NCBI GenBank assembly: GCA_036245805.1
Contig: BTRK01000004.1
Span: 32,845,541 to 32,909,540 of the forward strand
DNA from: Pristionchus mayeri
Taxonomy: Eukaryota; Nematoda; Chromadorea; Rhabditida; Neodiplogasteridae
Reading direction: 5' to 3'
Length of the DNA stretch: 64,000 bases
Under the pieces are notes generated by a model that searched no databases, had not been told where the DNA came from, and saw nothing but the letters and a program-made list of their open reading frames with translations. Shown here in pieces: positions 44,601 through 55,199 of the stretch; within the stretch, counting starts at the first letter, position 1; each line of letters opens with the position of its first letter. The translations under genes and the position numbers were made by a program.

Positions 44601-46704
44601 CCTCGCCGTCGAGTTCGTAAATCGAAGGACGTAGAATTGGCCTCTGTCAATGTTCTGCCCGTCTCTGCTGCAGATATCGTCGAGGTGAGAGGAAATACGG
44701 TAGACCGGATTGGTCAGATTCAATATCCAAGAACGATCGTTGAGGTTAATAATTAGGGATGACAATTCAAGGATGAGAGGGAGCGCTACCTCTCCATTCT
44801 CCACAGCATGCAAATCGCATCATTCCTTGGAGGAGGACGAGAGAGAGCGGTCATCCTCCTTCAAGGATTGCTATCCTTGAAGGAGGATCATGGGTAAAAA
44901 GGTGCTTAACGTTGATCAAAACGTTCGAAATTTTAGGATTTGCATAACACCAATGAGTGCAACGTGATTAGAGCAGCTTAGATTGATTTCTATTACCTGA
45001 CGTCTCCAGATGATTCTAATGAAAGCATGCTTGTTTTGCCTATTATTGCTATTTCTGTGTCTCAAATCTGGTATGCTGCATCCTGTACCATCGAGTAGAG
45101 TACATCAGAAGTATTAGGGCTATCTCAGAAATACTAGGGCTATCAACAGGTAGTAGAAACAATACGGAAGTTAGTCACTTTCCCACTTCATTCCGCTAAT
45201 TCCCGTAACTACTTACTAAAATAGATGCGATGAGACCTTACAATGTGTAAAATGTCTTTTCCTAGTACTGGGTAAGTGCAATTCAATATCTTTGCTTGAG
45301 AACAGGCACGAAAGCACGCTAGAATAAAAAAAGTGTATTCAAAAGTCCCATCGGTGACCTCACAAATATAGGAAATCAATGTAAAGTGACCTAATTTCAT
45401 ATTTCTCGTTTGATTATGCAAATCCTCAAGTTTAATGTCTTTTTGTCAACTCAAAGCTATGTTTCATCCTAAACCCTCCTTCAAGGGTCGCCATCCTTGA
45501 AGGAGGATAGTCGCTCTCTCCCACCCTCCTTCAAGGAATAATGAGGCGATTTGCATCAGCCGCCCTCCCTTGTCCCTTGAATCATTGAATTGTCATCCCT
45601 ATTAATAATGACTTAGTATTGTAGAAGCTCGATCGTAGATGATGTTGGGTAGGTTGGCCAGCCAGAACAATAGGATTACTATTGTCGTTGATCATGGATT
45701 GGCCTACCCTGGAGAACCGTGATACGATAAAAGTACCCACGAAAGTGACGTATATTATTATTTCAGAATAATATACAATACAACTATATTCCGAATATTT
45801 TGAAGCCCTACGCGTGTCTCACATGCGGCATGAAATTCGAAGTAAAGGCCTGGTTGAGGGAGCATCTCATAACCAATCAGGGACACCAAGAACAGGTAAG
45901 TAGTTAGAATATAGGCACGTTTGTATAAGAATCGAGTAGATTTAAAAGACACATTGCTTCTTTCACGTTGGTTATTGCTGTACCAGCGTTATCCAGGTAA
46001 CACGGAGAATCGATGTGATGCAGCCTCAATTGTGCGATTTGTGTGGCCGAAAGGCCTTTCCATTCCTGATCTCTCCAGGGGATCCATCTCTCGCTCGCGA
46101 CTTCGTCAACCATCTCGTTGGGGTTAGTTTTTGCGAAGTTTGATTTATTTACTTTTTTTACTTATTTGCTCTTGTTATATTTACGAGCATTAGGTGCTAT
46201 TACAACCATTTCGATTCATCGTCCCAGATATAGCTATGTTGTCCGCTGTCACCCTGAGATCATAGCCGAACTAACGCATATATATGACGTCTCTCAGTGT
46301 GGATTGTACTTATGATTCAGTTGACTCCGAACCAATGGTCGACTGTGAACTATTTTATCAATCACAATCGTCGTGCGCTCATTTGCAGAAATCAATACAG
46401 AGATGCAAGTAGGGGCGAGGTGAGATATTTGATCGAAAATGAAGAACATATTTTCGACGAATATTCATTAAAGAGATTCCGCAACTATTTATACTCTTTA
46501 TTTCTGGAAATTGCATTAATTTTCCATGAGTGTCAATATTTTAGTTATTCTCAGGATATTTTGAGCAATGAAGTGAAAAGGAGACGTCACGACGGATTGG
46601 GAGATGAGAGAACTCCTTTTGATAATTTGTCATATGGTCATGAGGACACAATCGAACATGAAGATCTGACTGATGAGCCTGGTCCTTCCAGAAAGTGGAA
46701 GTAG
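41697..46704 (+). CDS. Large THAP/C2H2 cluster gene
   Basis: Phase-compatible exons: 41697-41769 (FENAVKKEE), 42179-42291 and 42389-42496 (acidic), 42690-42899 (THAP: KCVVCHDVCDRSEMRSFT, TAWVNGVRST, YLCTSHFSPS; end shortened), 42944-43061/43126 (LPLSAAEIAE), 43255-43401 (KRHVEYGKVEND, KEELMEIKEES), 43562-43634 (FEDTVKKEE), 43976-44088 and 44170-44271 (acidic), 44323-44473 (PSTG plus finger CVCSKCGKKLCNK), 44596-44691 (LPVSAADIVE), 45767-45895 (CLTCGMKFEVKAW, H-x6-H), 45997-46122 (LCDLCGRKAFPF), 46321-46419 (LTPNQWSTVNYF) and 46553-46704 (ends DEPGPSRKWK). The acidic block occurs twice, an internal duplication. Alternatively there are two or three genes: reading past the LPLSAAEIAE donor gives a stop at 43126, and the parallel exon stops at 44756, at a MITE edge. 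It is probably a nuclear DNA-binding regulator. Confidence 0.55.
43547..43901 (+). repeat. Segmental duplication, copy A
   Basis: This stretch (a cluster exon plus 3' intron) is nearly identical to 61845-62197. Apart from changes in the first few bases I could find only two differences over about 340 bases, both single bases in the intron. Confidence 0.85.
44754..45601. mobile_element. hAT-like MITE in the cluster gene
   Basis: Terminal repeats TAGGGATGACAATTCAA are inverted at the two ends, with TTAATAAT duplicated exactly outside (44746-44753 and 45602-45609). TAGGG-type ends with an 8-bp duplication are the hAT signature. Inner copies of ATCCTCCTTCAAGGA words form further small hairpins. 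No transposase. Confidence 0.9.
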
Positions 46705-47255
46705 ATTTATATTTCTGGGATTTCTGAATTTTCCTAATTCTGTTTCGCTGCAAAATATTCATTCCTCTCTCTCACCCAATACTCTCTCTCTATTGTTATT
46801 TATCCGTAGTGAAGCATTCTTTACGTTAAAATCGTCAACTTTGTGTAGAAGAATGATAAATTAATTTGTTATAATGTATGTTTCGTATTTTCATGTCCAT
46901 CGAGCGGTTAACATCCGTTGATTTATATATTCATACAGGGTTAATATGAAATAGTTTTCCTAAATTGTTTGGTATAGTTTATGAGAAACCCTGGCTGTAT
47001 GTCCCGATTATTTAATCAACCGTTTCATCAGATGTATCAACCGATGGAACACGAGTGCGTCGTTTGCCATCGAGTCAGGTTCAACATTGAGATGAATGTG
47101 TTCACCATTAATAAGGAGAAAAGGAAAGCATGGGTGGAAGCCGTTCGTTCCACTCCCGAGGGACGGGAAATTCTAATAAAGCAAATTTCTCAAAATAAAA
47201 CTAAGAAGAAGACATCGTTCCTGTGTTCAAGCCACTTCTCTCCTTCCGACTTTAA

Positions 47256-48762
47256 AACCCGTTCTCCGCAAGACTGCAGTGAATGGGGGTATGGATGGCA
47301 CAACTCTGCCAAAATGGTCACCCGGAGCTCATACTTTGGGAACATGACCCCTCGGGCCAAATAACTTTTCAACCGGAAGCGTGACCCGAAATATCGATTT
47401 TTGATCTACTGAAATCGATTTTTCAAATTTCAGATTTCGAAGGCGTGCTATAGCGCATTCGAAAGAGCGTAAAAAGTTATGTTATAAAAGCTAAAGGAAA
47501 CCAGAATCCATCAGCGTTGACGTCATATAGAGCCCGAAGAGTGAACTTTTTCATCTCTTTTGGTAGATCATGGCATGAATGCACGTGAAGCTGTAGGTTA
47601 TACATCTCGGATTTTACATATATTGTGTAGTTTTTAATGCTGAATAAATTGCACTCTTTGTCGGAGTGGATTTTTACGCTATAAGGACCGAAAATCGCGC
47701 TCAACGATGACGCACTTCGAGAAAAATTTTAGGAAACTTTGGATTTAGATATCGTGCAATAGCTCATTCGAAAGAGCATGAAAAGTTATTTCAGAATCCA
47801 CAAGGAAATCGGAATCCATCAACATTGACGTCATTTATACGTGATCATTTGAAATTCTTCATGCGAGACGACGTGAAGTATTTCGACTATATCATTTTCA
47901 CTTTACATTTTCGTGACCTGGGATAGGGAAATTCGAATTTTACACATAAAAATACGTCAGAAAATATATTTGGCAAAAAATTTAACGATTGCAACTTTTT
48001 CGCCATTTTATAGGCCAACATTTTCCACAGAAAAATCGAATTTCAACATGTCTTCGAAAAGTGGACAATTTATCGATTTTCTGACGTATTTTTATGTGTA
48101 GAATTCGAATTTCGCTATCCCAGGTCACGAAAATGTAAATTGAAAATGATATAGTCGAAATACTTCACGTCGTCTCGCATGAGGAATTTCAAATAATCAC
48201 GTCTAAATGACGTCAACGTTGATGGATTCTGATTTACTTATAGATTCTAATATAACTTTTCATGCTCTTTCGAATGAGCAATTGCACGATATCTAATTCC
48301 AAAGTTTCCTAAAATTTTTCTCGAAGTGCGTCATCGTTGAGCGCGATTTTCGGTCCTTATAGCGTGAAAATCCACTCCGACAAAGAGTGCAATTTATTCA
48401 GCATTAAAAACTACACAATATATATAAAATCCGAGATGTACAACCTACAGCTTCACGTGCGTGATCTACCAAAAGAGATGAAAAAGTTCACTCTTCGGGC
48501 TATGACGTCAACGTTGATGGATTCTGGTTTCCTATAGCGTTTATAACATAACTTTTTACGCTCTTTCGAATGCGCTATAGCACGCCTTCGAAATCTGAAA
48601 TTTGGAAAATCGATTTCTGTAGATCAAAAATCGATATTTCGGGTCACGCTTCCGGTTGAAAACTTATTTGGCCCTAGGGGTGATGTTCCCAAAGTATGAG
48701 CTCCGGGTGACCATTTTGGCAGAGTTGTGCCATCCTACCTGCATTCTTACAGATAACGGGTT
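47256..48762. mobile_element. TTAA-flanked foldback inside a THAP exon
   Basis: Arms of about 650 bases mirror around 48020: outer AACCCGTTCTCCGC/AACCCGTTATCTG, then GGATGGCACAACTCTGCCAA and so on. TTAA stands at both borders (47252-47255 and 48763-48766). Removing the element with one TTAA rejoins the exon in frame (SDF followed by KHCYKYTLLKPGAVPFFD). TTAA targets are used by piggyBac and Kolobok transposases. Confidence 0.85.
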
Positions 48763-49648
48763 TTAAACACTGTTACAAGTATACCCTTCTCAAACCTGGT
48801 GCTGTTCCCTTCTTCGATGTAAGTGATATGATTAATCTTATTTTTGAGTTATTATTGAAAGGATTCTTCTGCGAACTCCATTCACATGGAGGAAGGGAAT
48901 CAGCTTGGCAGAACCCATTCGAGAGAGGTCACAATCAAGGACGAGCCTATCCATAATTTTTCTGAATTCCAAGATCAGCAAGTTGCCGAGGTCAGTTTAG
49001 ATATCCGTTGATTTTCTTATAATTTATGAAATGATTATCATATATCGGGCACTTTTCCCGAAGCCAATCACAGTGGTATCAAATGGCTTGTCATTCCTAG
49101 TCCATTATGAAAGGGTGTTGTGGTCATCTCTATGAATTTACTGCGAACGTTTGGGACAGACCGGGATTCGGGAGAAAGGATAATTATTATATAACGATGA
49201 AAGTGCAGATGTTCTGTCCATCCATTGGAAATTCTCGTTCTCTCGATCCCTCCTCTTCTAAGGGAGGTACGCCTTGCATGGCGGAAGTCAAGACTGAGCC
49301 TATCGATGAGTTCCCTGAATTCAGTCAGCCAATAGCCGATGTGAGCTTATTTTATTATTTAATTTCGTAATTTATAATGTTGTTCATCTTGGAGATGTTC
49401 TGTCCATCCACTGGAACATCTCGTCCTCTTGATCTATCTACTGCGAGTTCTGAGTAGCGGCACATGCGAGTTCTGAGCAGCGACGGCAAATTTCTGTGCC
49501 CGGAGTGCGGTCAGAAATGCAAACATCAGACTAGTTTCGACATGCACATGCTACTTCATTCTGGTATTTTTTAAAGCATTAAAACACATAAATCGCAATT
49601 AAATTTCTTGTTTTATACCCTTGAAATTGCAGTATTTTCCATTATTTA

Positions 49649-51784
49649 ACACGCGTATCACGAGTCGGTGGATGAAAAATTACCTCCTCGGGAACATTTT
49701 CAAAAAAGTTGTGCCGAATATCGTTCATATTGTTGTGGTATTAGGTTGATGCAAAAGTTTCTCCCTATTTTATTTTTAAAATTATCTCGAGCCATATTTG
49801 CTTGGCTGGAATATCCATTTAACACAAGTAGCGGACACACAGATAGATTACACTCGCATGACCGATTCGATTCTGGGACGCGAATTGCTGCAATAAATAA
49901 AGAAAACATCAAAATCTCAAAATATGACGATTATTAGGTGTACTTTGCTGGTCCGTACCATTTGAATACGCGCTAGCAATCGATTCTACCCATTTGAGGT
50001 GTGATACCACTCGAGTTGGTCTTCCAGAATATTACATAATATCCGACCTTCAAGACGCTTTGGAAGATGAGAATTAGAAAAAATGCTGATTTCGTTGCTC
50101 AAATTTCGTAATTTTGGTGTAATATGGTACTGTTCCCGAATAGGTAGATGTATTCATCTCAAGTTTAACGATAATACTAAGACTGGCGAGTACTTCTTTG
50201 TGCATAACACTATGGCTTACTGAGTCAACAACTGACCATTCGGGGCTATGAAATGAATTTCAGCAGAAATGCATCTCGAGCTAATATCTAATTAGGCACT
50301 CATCTGAACTTGGCATGATGGTGTACAAATACTGAATTGCATTCACGAACATGCCCAGTAATCACGCTTTACACTAGTATGTTTGTTTAACCCCTATCTC
50401 GTTTCTTCTCATAACAATGACTTTACAAAAATTACCTTTGATAATCAATTTTGCGTAATTTGTCGGACCGCAGTTCGGCGTAGCTAAATGAGGGGCAATG
50501 TGATACGGCTTTTTATAAAGGTCATACAAGCACTTATTTATTGCAAAAGAACTTATGAGAATTCGTTAACTTTGCATGTCAGGGGAATCAAATATGCAAA
50601 ATTCGGAAAAAAAGGGAGAAACTTTTGCATCAACCTGATAGAATACCCTAGAAGTAAGATTTCGAATGACATAGGTCATTGGCCCCAGAGCTGGCTTTTA
50701 GAAATTTTCCGGTTTTGGATCTGGCTATCGTGTATATCAGCTCCCAGATGAGCTACAGATATGGCGTTTAGCTCAAAATGTGGGGAAAATTATTTCCTGC
50801 AACTTTTATGTTGTACACGAGACTTTTGGACCACATTTTTAAAAGTTATGAGTAAAAAACACATTTTGTCAACAAATTAAAAATATTTTCTCTGGCAAGC
50901 AGTGGAGCGCAGCAGAATTTTAATGCAGATTATGAAACAACAAGTCTATGTGTATGATATAAAAATATAAAAGCCAAATTCGAAATGCCTCCAACTTGGT
51001 AATTTTCACTCAAACTTGGCACTCTGAAGAAAAAGTCGAAAAATGACATTTTTCAGAACGTTGATTTTTCTTCTTTAACTGTTCACCAATTGTAGATAGA
51101 GTTAATTGAAGTATGCACAACTAATCATAAATGATATTGCTTCTCGAAATTATTAAGTTTGTCTAATTTCGAGGTAACTAGCCCTACATATGCATTGCAA
51201 TGTCCATTCTCGAATTAGTATCCTCAATAATGAGATTTACCTACTTTACTCAACTCTAACAACAATTTGTGAACAGTTAAAGAAGACAAATCAACGTTCT
51301 GAAAAATGTCATTTTTCGACTTTTTCTTCAGAGTGCCAAGTTTGAGTGAAAATTGCCAAGTTGGAGGCATTTCGAATTTGGCTTTTATATTTTTATATCA
51401 TACACATAGACTTGTTGTTTCATAATCTGCATTAAAATTCTGCTGCGCTCCACTGCTTGCCAGAGAAAATATTTAAATTTTTTTGTTGACAAAATGTGTT
51501 TTTTACTCATAAATTTTTAAAATGTTGTCCAAACGTCTCGTGTACAACATAAAAGTTGCAGGAAATACTTTTCCGCACATTTTGAGCTAAACTCCATATC
51601 TGTAGCTCACCTGGGAGCTGATATACACGATAGCCAGGTGCAAAACCGGAAAATTTCTAAAAGCCGGCTCTGGGACCAATGGCCTATGTTATTCGAAATC
51701 TTACTTCTAGGGTATTCTACCACAGCAATATGAACTGTTTTGAAAATGTTCCTGCACACCTCCACTGACTCGTGATACGTGTGT
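49649..51784. mobile_element. TTAA foldback element (CACRCGTATCACGAGTC ends) with nested MITE
   Basis: The left end CACGCGTATCACGAGTCGG follows TTAA; the right end CTCGTGATACGTGTG precedes TTAA. Inner arms pair over about 500 bases (AAATTTTCCGGTTTTG-type block, CATACACATAGACTTGTTG). A mariner-type MITE lies in the left arm at 49741-50638; the right arm shows the uninterrupted sequence GTGGTAGAATACCC. Sequence from 51785 to 52200 shows a GA-rich stretch and a 36-base hairpin (52148-52183) but no gene. Confidence 0.85.
49741..50638. mobile_element. Mariner-type MITE, copy 4
   Basis: TTAGG TTGATGCAAAAGTTTCTCCC at the left mirrors GGGAGAAACTTTTGCATCAA at the right. TA is duplicated, length 898 bases. 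It is inserted at a TA in the left arm of the surrounding foldback. Confidence 0.9.
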
Positions 51785-53182
51785 TAATACCACTGTTGTG
51801 TCCCTGCCTTGTACCCGACAACGGATCGTAAGGGATATAACTTTATTCACAAAATAGTCGGGAAATCCTAAGAGGGGAAAGGGGAGCAACTACTCTCCGC
51901 TTGGGAGGGAACTAGACTGAGGATGGGAAGAGGGTGAGACGAGGGAGAGGGAGAGGAAGAGAGCGCGCGAGGCGATAAACAATAGAGACCTCGAGTGAGC
52001 AAACTACACTCGAGGGCGACTACACAGTCTTGTGAGTAGGGGCAACTCTACGATACAACAATTTAATAGTCCCTTCTTGAGAAAATCAACTATTTGGAAG
52101 TGTTCAATCATTTGTACCCACCGTAGTTCTGAATAATTCATAAGCGTGAAACCATTAATTTGACACTGCCAAATTAATGGTTTCGCACTACCCTCCTTCA
52201 GATGCTAGGCCCTTCCCATGCCATTACTGTGAAGAATCCTTTCGTAGCAATGGGGAGATGAACAGGCATATCCGCCTAGTTCATAAGCTGCAGGTACCAT
52301 TTCTGATGCTTCAAGCAATATATTATGCGTCCGTGTCGTAGGTAAGTCAACAGTACGATATACTCAACCATGATCAAGTCTAGAGCAACTTTCCTAGCTT
52401 TTTCGATCAAAACACTTTTTTGTGACGTCAGAGTAAGCGAAACAATGTGTAGAGAGAGAGGCGAGAAAACCTCTTGAAACTTACCATAATTCAACATTTT
52501 TCTTGCTAGCCCTACGTGTGTCACACTTGTGGAATGGATTTCTTTCTTAAGTCGGGACTGAAGAAGCATCTCCTGAACAACAAAGGACATCGAGCACTGG
52601 GGCTAGTAAGTATGAATCTCACATTAGATGAAATGCCTATACTGATAAAAATGCCCATATTGATACATTGACAAAAAATATCTTTACTTATGTTCTGATT
52701 ATTCAGGATACAATCAGCGCGAAGGATAAGGAAATGTTTGAGAAAGCTGCTGCTACAGTGCCGAAAGTAGAGACGAAAGCTAAAACAACTAAGGCAAAGA
52801 AGTTTTCACGCTCGAAATGCCTCAAAAGATTCGTCGGCAAGAGCAGTTTCGAGTATAAAATGAAGAACCACGCAGGTCAGTTCTTCTTCTCCGACATTCC
52901 ATTCATGTGTAGGCGATCACATTGATACACAAGGCACCCAGCCGAGAAAATTTTCTCTGCTATCTATCAGTTTTTATATTCTTTGCTAACTTTGCGTTGT
53001 CCATCCCTTCTTTTCTTCAACAAATTTCTTACATTATAAAATAGACACATCTTGATTATTTTTATGTCTCTATATTTTGTAATCAGGTGGCATCCCCTTC
53101 ACTTATCGACCTGTGAGCGTCAACGAGCCGGTACAATTATATCATTCATTTTAATCTTCAATTAGCAAATAATGATTAATTA

Positions 53183-54067
53183 TTAGGTTAGTGCAAAAGT
53201 TTCTGACTATTATTTTTTCGCAATTTCTGCTGCCATATTTCGATTGTCTGTAATTTCTCTATAGTTTTAGTGAACTCACGAATAGTGGACTACCGTAATA
53301 TAATTGTATTGGATCTAGTGCTTCCTGAGCAGGAGAAAATAATTTTCTCAGAAATAATGCCGGAAATTGGCGTTTTTTAGTGTTTTTGCTCTACTTTTTG
53401 AATATTTGTAACCTCCTGAAATTCTCCAGTATACAAATAGTAGTTGCTTGTTCAGTTAAACGTGGAAAACCCGATCTTCATTGCGAGTGAGTAGAAAAGA
53501 ACAGCGGTAAGTGCTGATTTCGATGCTCTAATTCTCCGAATCGCGGTTATGAAACATCCCGATCGCCCATAGATGGATGAATTCAATTGTAAATAAAAAT
53601 GTGAAAAAGGGTAGGTAGTTAGAATATAATGAACCACTGTTGAGCTCTCTTGGTTGATCTATACGAATACAGTGTAAAGAAACATTAATTAGGAAATTTA
53701 GAATTACTATCATTTTGTGAGTTGACGGTAATTTTAAACGGACATTCCGGTCTAATGAACTTGTGTTGGATCCGGTAATATGCGCATGCATTGGGCTTTG
53801 TAATAATCGTTCATTTTTGCCGCCATCACAATTCTCCATGGAGCTATGATCAATTGAAAAGTATGTAAAATTACGGACAATGCAGACTTTGACTGGGAAT
53901 TGTGCCTTCCTGGTTGATCGAATTCGAACGGCATAGTGTTGTTTAGAAATTATTCCCATGCCCTCATAAACTGAGGAAAGTCATTAGTCTATTCGCAAAA
54001 CGAGATGAATGGGCAAGGCCAAAATCTCGAAATATGAAAATAGTCAGAAACTTTTGCACCAACTTAA
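53183..54067. mobile_element. Mariner-type MITE, copy 5
   Basis: TTAGGTTAGTGCAAAAGTTT on the left mirrors AAACTTTTGCACCAACTTAA on the right, with TA flanks and 885 bases. It is the closest relative of the copy at 24138-25303 and shows the empty SINE site near 53640-53660. It lies in an intron of the cluster gene. Confidence 0.85.
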
Positions 54068-55199
54068 TATAATTAGAATGTGCTGAGTTTTGTTGTATAG
54101 TTCTGATTCGGAGCATTCGCGATATTTAGGATAAAAACAACGAATTTTCAGAGAGAGAATGTCAACGAATTGCCCAAAATTAAGGATGTCGAGGAGTTTA
54201 CTCTTTTGAGCGGATTGAGCAAGATGAGATATGGAGGAAAGAAAGAAGCCAAAGTGAGATTGCATTGAACTTTTTGCAGTACTTTTTTTAATTTTCAGAC
54301 TATTCATGTCTCTCTGAAGGCTCCTGCACAGCGAACGTGTGATCTGTGTGGAGAGTTCGCTCCGCCGTATCGCATGTCTCCGTGGTTTCCATCGGTGGCA
54401 AAGAAATTCTTCGCCAATCTCATCGAGGTTATATTTTTAGGTTTAATTTTGTTAGTATAAATGGTTTTGAAGGACTTTCCTCTGACAATTCGTTTAGCAG
54501 CTGTCGCTATTTTATTATTATTGTCTCTTAATTATAGTTAACACCGAAGCAGCGTGACGGTATCAACTTTTTCCTCAAAGGGAAAATTCGTGCGCGCGTG
54601 TGTGCAAAGCACTTCAAGAAATCGGCAGATTTGCCTCTGATAATAAAGAACAGCTATGAAATGGGCAGGAACTTCGAGGTAAGTAGATAACAATGTCTCA
54701 CCAACATTATTTTATGTAATTTAAGTCGTTGAAACAATCTTGTTTTTTAATTGCATTTTTGCAGATAAATCGCAAAATTGGAACGGGTTCAGTCGTGAAG
54801 AGAGACAACATGGGATTGCGCCCTGGGGAGACTTCCATCGATGACGGCCCTCATGCTGACGAACAGCCAATAGAAGAATCTCCCATCGACGAACATCCTG
54901 GCCCTTCCAGAAATCGCTATTAAGGCTCTGAACATTCTTCTTTATATTTCCATCCGCTTTCGTATTCTTATTCTGATGTAAAAGGCTAAATTCACTTCAC
55001 CTTTTTAGTTGTTAGAGAAGATTCAATCGCGACGTTATGCTTTGGGAAATATATTTTCCGAGTTTTGATAATGTCGTTCATCTGTCGGGCATAAACTTTT
55101 AATCGCATCTATGACAATGGATGTAGTATATATATATATCGTTTGTATCGATGGATGTGCCTGACTTAAATGTGCATATGTACATGTCTGATTTTAGAA

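Larger units (their letters stand above)
47032..54923 (+). pseudogene. Long cluster gene broken by transposons and a stop
   Basis: Exons: 47032-48818, a THAP exon (CVVCHRVRFNIEMNVFT, KAWVEAVRST, LCSSHFSPSDF ... LKPGAVPFFD) split by a 1.5-kb foldback; 48862-48990 (VTIKDEPIHNF); 49209-49340 and 49396-49563 (CPSTG; the second has an in-frame TAG before finger LCPECGQKCKHQ); 52202-52293 (classical finger FPCHYCEESFRSNGE); 52510-52605 (CHTCGMDFFLKSGLKKH); 52707-52875 (degenerate finger, SRSKC for CxxC); 53088-53130; 54151-54253; 54300-54431 and 54541-54679 (split C2CH: CDLCGEFAPP and RARVCAKHF); 54765-54923 (ends DEHPGPSRNRY). Exon phases agree throughout. The TAG, foldback and finger losses suggest decay, although later exons could serve a shorter gene. 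Confidence 0.55.

Noticed and set aside
47477..48537. Two similar ORFs on opposite strands (MSAIFGPYSVKIHSDKE)
   Set aside because: They are the two arms of the foldback at 47256-48762; the identity follows from the inverted repeat.
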